A stretch of DNA of 34,238 nt from CAZWSC01 sp964636385 (lineage in GTDB: Bacteria > Eisenbacteria > RBG-16-71-46 > CAIMUX01), in the NCBI GenBank assembly GCA_964636385.1, contig CAZWSC010000057.1:1-34238 (forward strand). Direction: 5' to 3'. The notes under the pieces were generated by a model. That model was not told where the DNA came from, did not search any database, and saw nothing but the letters and a program-made list of their open reading frames with translations. Position numbers and translations under genes: made by a program. Below, piece after piece: positions 33,490 through 34,238 of the stretch (the first letter of the stretch is position 1; each line of letters starts with the position of its first letter).

Positions 33490-34238
33490 GTGAACACCAG
33501 CGCGATGATCCTGGCTGCCGGGTTCGGGACAAGGATGCTACCGCTGACGCGCGTGCTCCCCAAGGCGCTGCTGCCGGTCGGCGGCCGGACACTCCTGGAG
33601 TGGAAACTTGATTACCTCGCTTCCCAGAGAATCAGCGGGGTCGTCGTCAACGCGCATCACATGGCCGGGAAGGTGGAGGCCGCTGTGGTTGACCTGCAGG
33701 GGCGGGCGGGGCTCGGTGCGATGCAGATCCACCTCAGCCTGGAGGAGGAGATCCTGGGAACCGGCGGCGGGCTTGCACGGGCGTCGCACCTGCTGGCGGG
33801 TGATCCTGTGGTCGTGCTGAATGTGGACATGCTCTTCCAGCCGGATCTCCGCCCGATCCTGGAAGAGCACAAGAGGCTCTCGAACCTGGCCACTCTCGTG
33901 TGCGTCCGGGATCCGCGCCACGCGAAGATCCGGATACAGGATCATCGTGTCGCCCGGATCCATGACCATCCCGAGCCGGCTGCTGTAGATCTCTGGGCCT
34001 TCTCGGGACTCTCCGTCCTGTCGGGGAGGGCGGTGGAGGAGGTCTGCAGCCGCTTCACCCGCAGTGGCGACACTGTCTTCGGCGACCTGCGCGAACTCCT
34101 GGTTGACTGGGCCGAACGCGGGGAGCTGGGGGCATGGCGGGAAACCGCGGCTCCCTTCATGGAAGCCGGATCCCCAGAGGCGTACTGGGAGCTCTGCAGG
34201 ATGATCGGCGAACGGGGCGGGGATGGGGGCCGGGGGGG
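33490..34238 (+). CDS. Sugar-1-phosphate nucleotidyltransferase, MurU-like (partial, runs off the right edge)
   Basis: 249 complete codons, still open at the window edge. The N-terminus MILAAGFGTRMLPLT is the nucleotide-binding signature of the NTP_transferase family, with VLPKALLPVGG next. An LGTGGGLARA motif (close to the ETGGGI region of MurU) and NVDMLF, the metal-binding Asp segment, follow. These enzymes make NDP-sugars from NTP and sugar-1-phosphate. Placement 6 bases after namZ fits MurU, which turns MurNAc-1-phosphate into UDP-MurNAc, but mannose-1-phosphate guanylyltransferase is an alternative. GTG 33490 is chosen, with GAAGG close upstream; ATG 33505 would remove the first five residues. 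The final bases of the window are extremely G-rich. Confidence 0.88.
   Translation, partial: MNTSAMILAAGFGTRMLPLTRVLPKALLPVGGRTLLEWKLDYLASQRISGVVVNAHHMAGKVEAAVVDLQGRAGLGAMQIHLSLEEEILGTGGGLARASHLLAGDPVVVLNVDMLFQPDLRPILEEHKRLSNLATLVCVRDPRHAKIRIQDHRVARIHDHPEPAAVDLWAFSGLSVLSGRAVEEVCSRFTRSGDTVFGDLRELLVDWAERGELGAWRETAAPFMEAGSPEAYWELCRMIGERGGDGGRG

Overview
The window is GC-rich bacterial DNA with short intergenic gaps. It begins inside a 16S rRNA gene read on the minus strand and ends inside an open reading frame. Protein style points to the Fibrobacteres-Chlorobi-Bacteroidetes (FCB) neighbourhood and its uncultured relatives (Eisenbacteria, Krumholzibacteriota or Latescibacteria type): very long secreted proteins ending in a FlgD-like/type IX-like C-terminal domain, dockerin-like and cohesin-like modules, Cys-rich lipoprotein repeats, and a succinylase-type lysine branch (dapD, dapE). 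This placement is inference; the 5' half of the 16S gene (1-790) would settle it.

Layout. (1) 1-1275: 5' half of 16S rRNA and its upstream control region, with two candidate rrn promoters, a boxA-like site and a leader hairpin. (2) 1276-6099: a class A penicillin-binding protein (+), a cdd-deoA pyrimidine nucleoside salvage operon (-), and divergent mazG (+). (3) 6321-7478: two adjacent XRE regulators (-), the promoter-proximal one with a clear cupin domain. (4) 7844-9917: rsgA (-) and an RluA/RluD-type pseudouridine synthase (+), divergent with a 22-base gap. (5) 9928-16395 (-): a small Ig-like lipoprotein, dapE, dapD, a Lon-like AAA protease and a lipoprotein with a sulfatase-modifying-factor (FGE-type) domain. 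(6) 16387-16465: a 9-base-periodic repeat element. (7) 16489-29751 (-): a block of envelope and secreted proteins, namely an FN3/cohesin-like lipoprotein, two giant NHL-propeller proteins, a short paralogue without the propeller, and a likely outer-membrane beta-barrel protein. (8) 30077-34238: nadA (+), a CaCA-family cation exchanger (-), and a namZ-nucleotidyltransferase pair (+) that looks like peptidoglycan sugar recycling.

How the parts fit. The housekeeping genes cover wall synthesis and turnover (PBP, NamZ, MurU-like, the DAP genes), nucleotide salvage and sanitation (cdd, deoA, mazG), ribosome maturation (16S, rsgA, pseudouridine synthase) and NAD synthesis (nadA). The accessory part is the 13-kb secreted-protein block. 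Its members share a set of modules: NHL repeats, an FGDG strand module, cohesin-like domains, a doubled PDG/dockerin-like segment and a C-terminal FlgD-like domain. They look like a tandemly expanded cell-surface system and are the most interesting content of the window.

No insertion sequence, prophage, CRISPR array or tRNA gene was seen.
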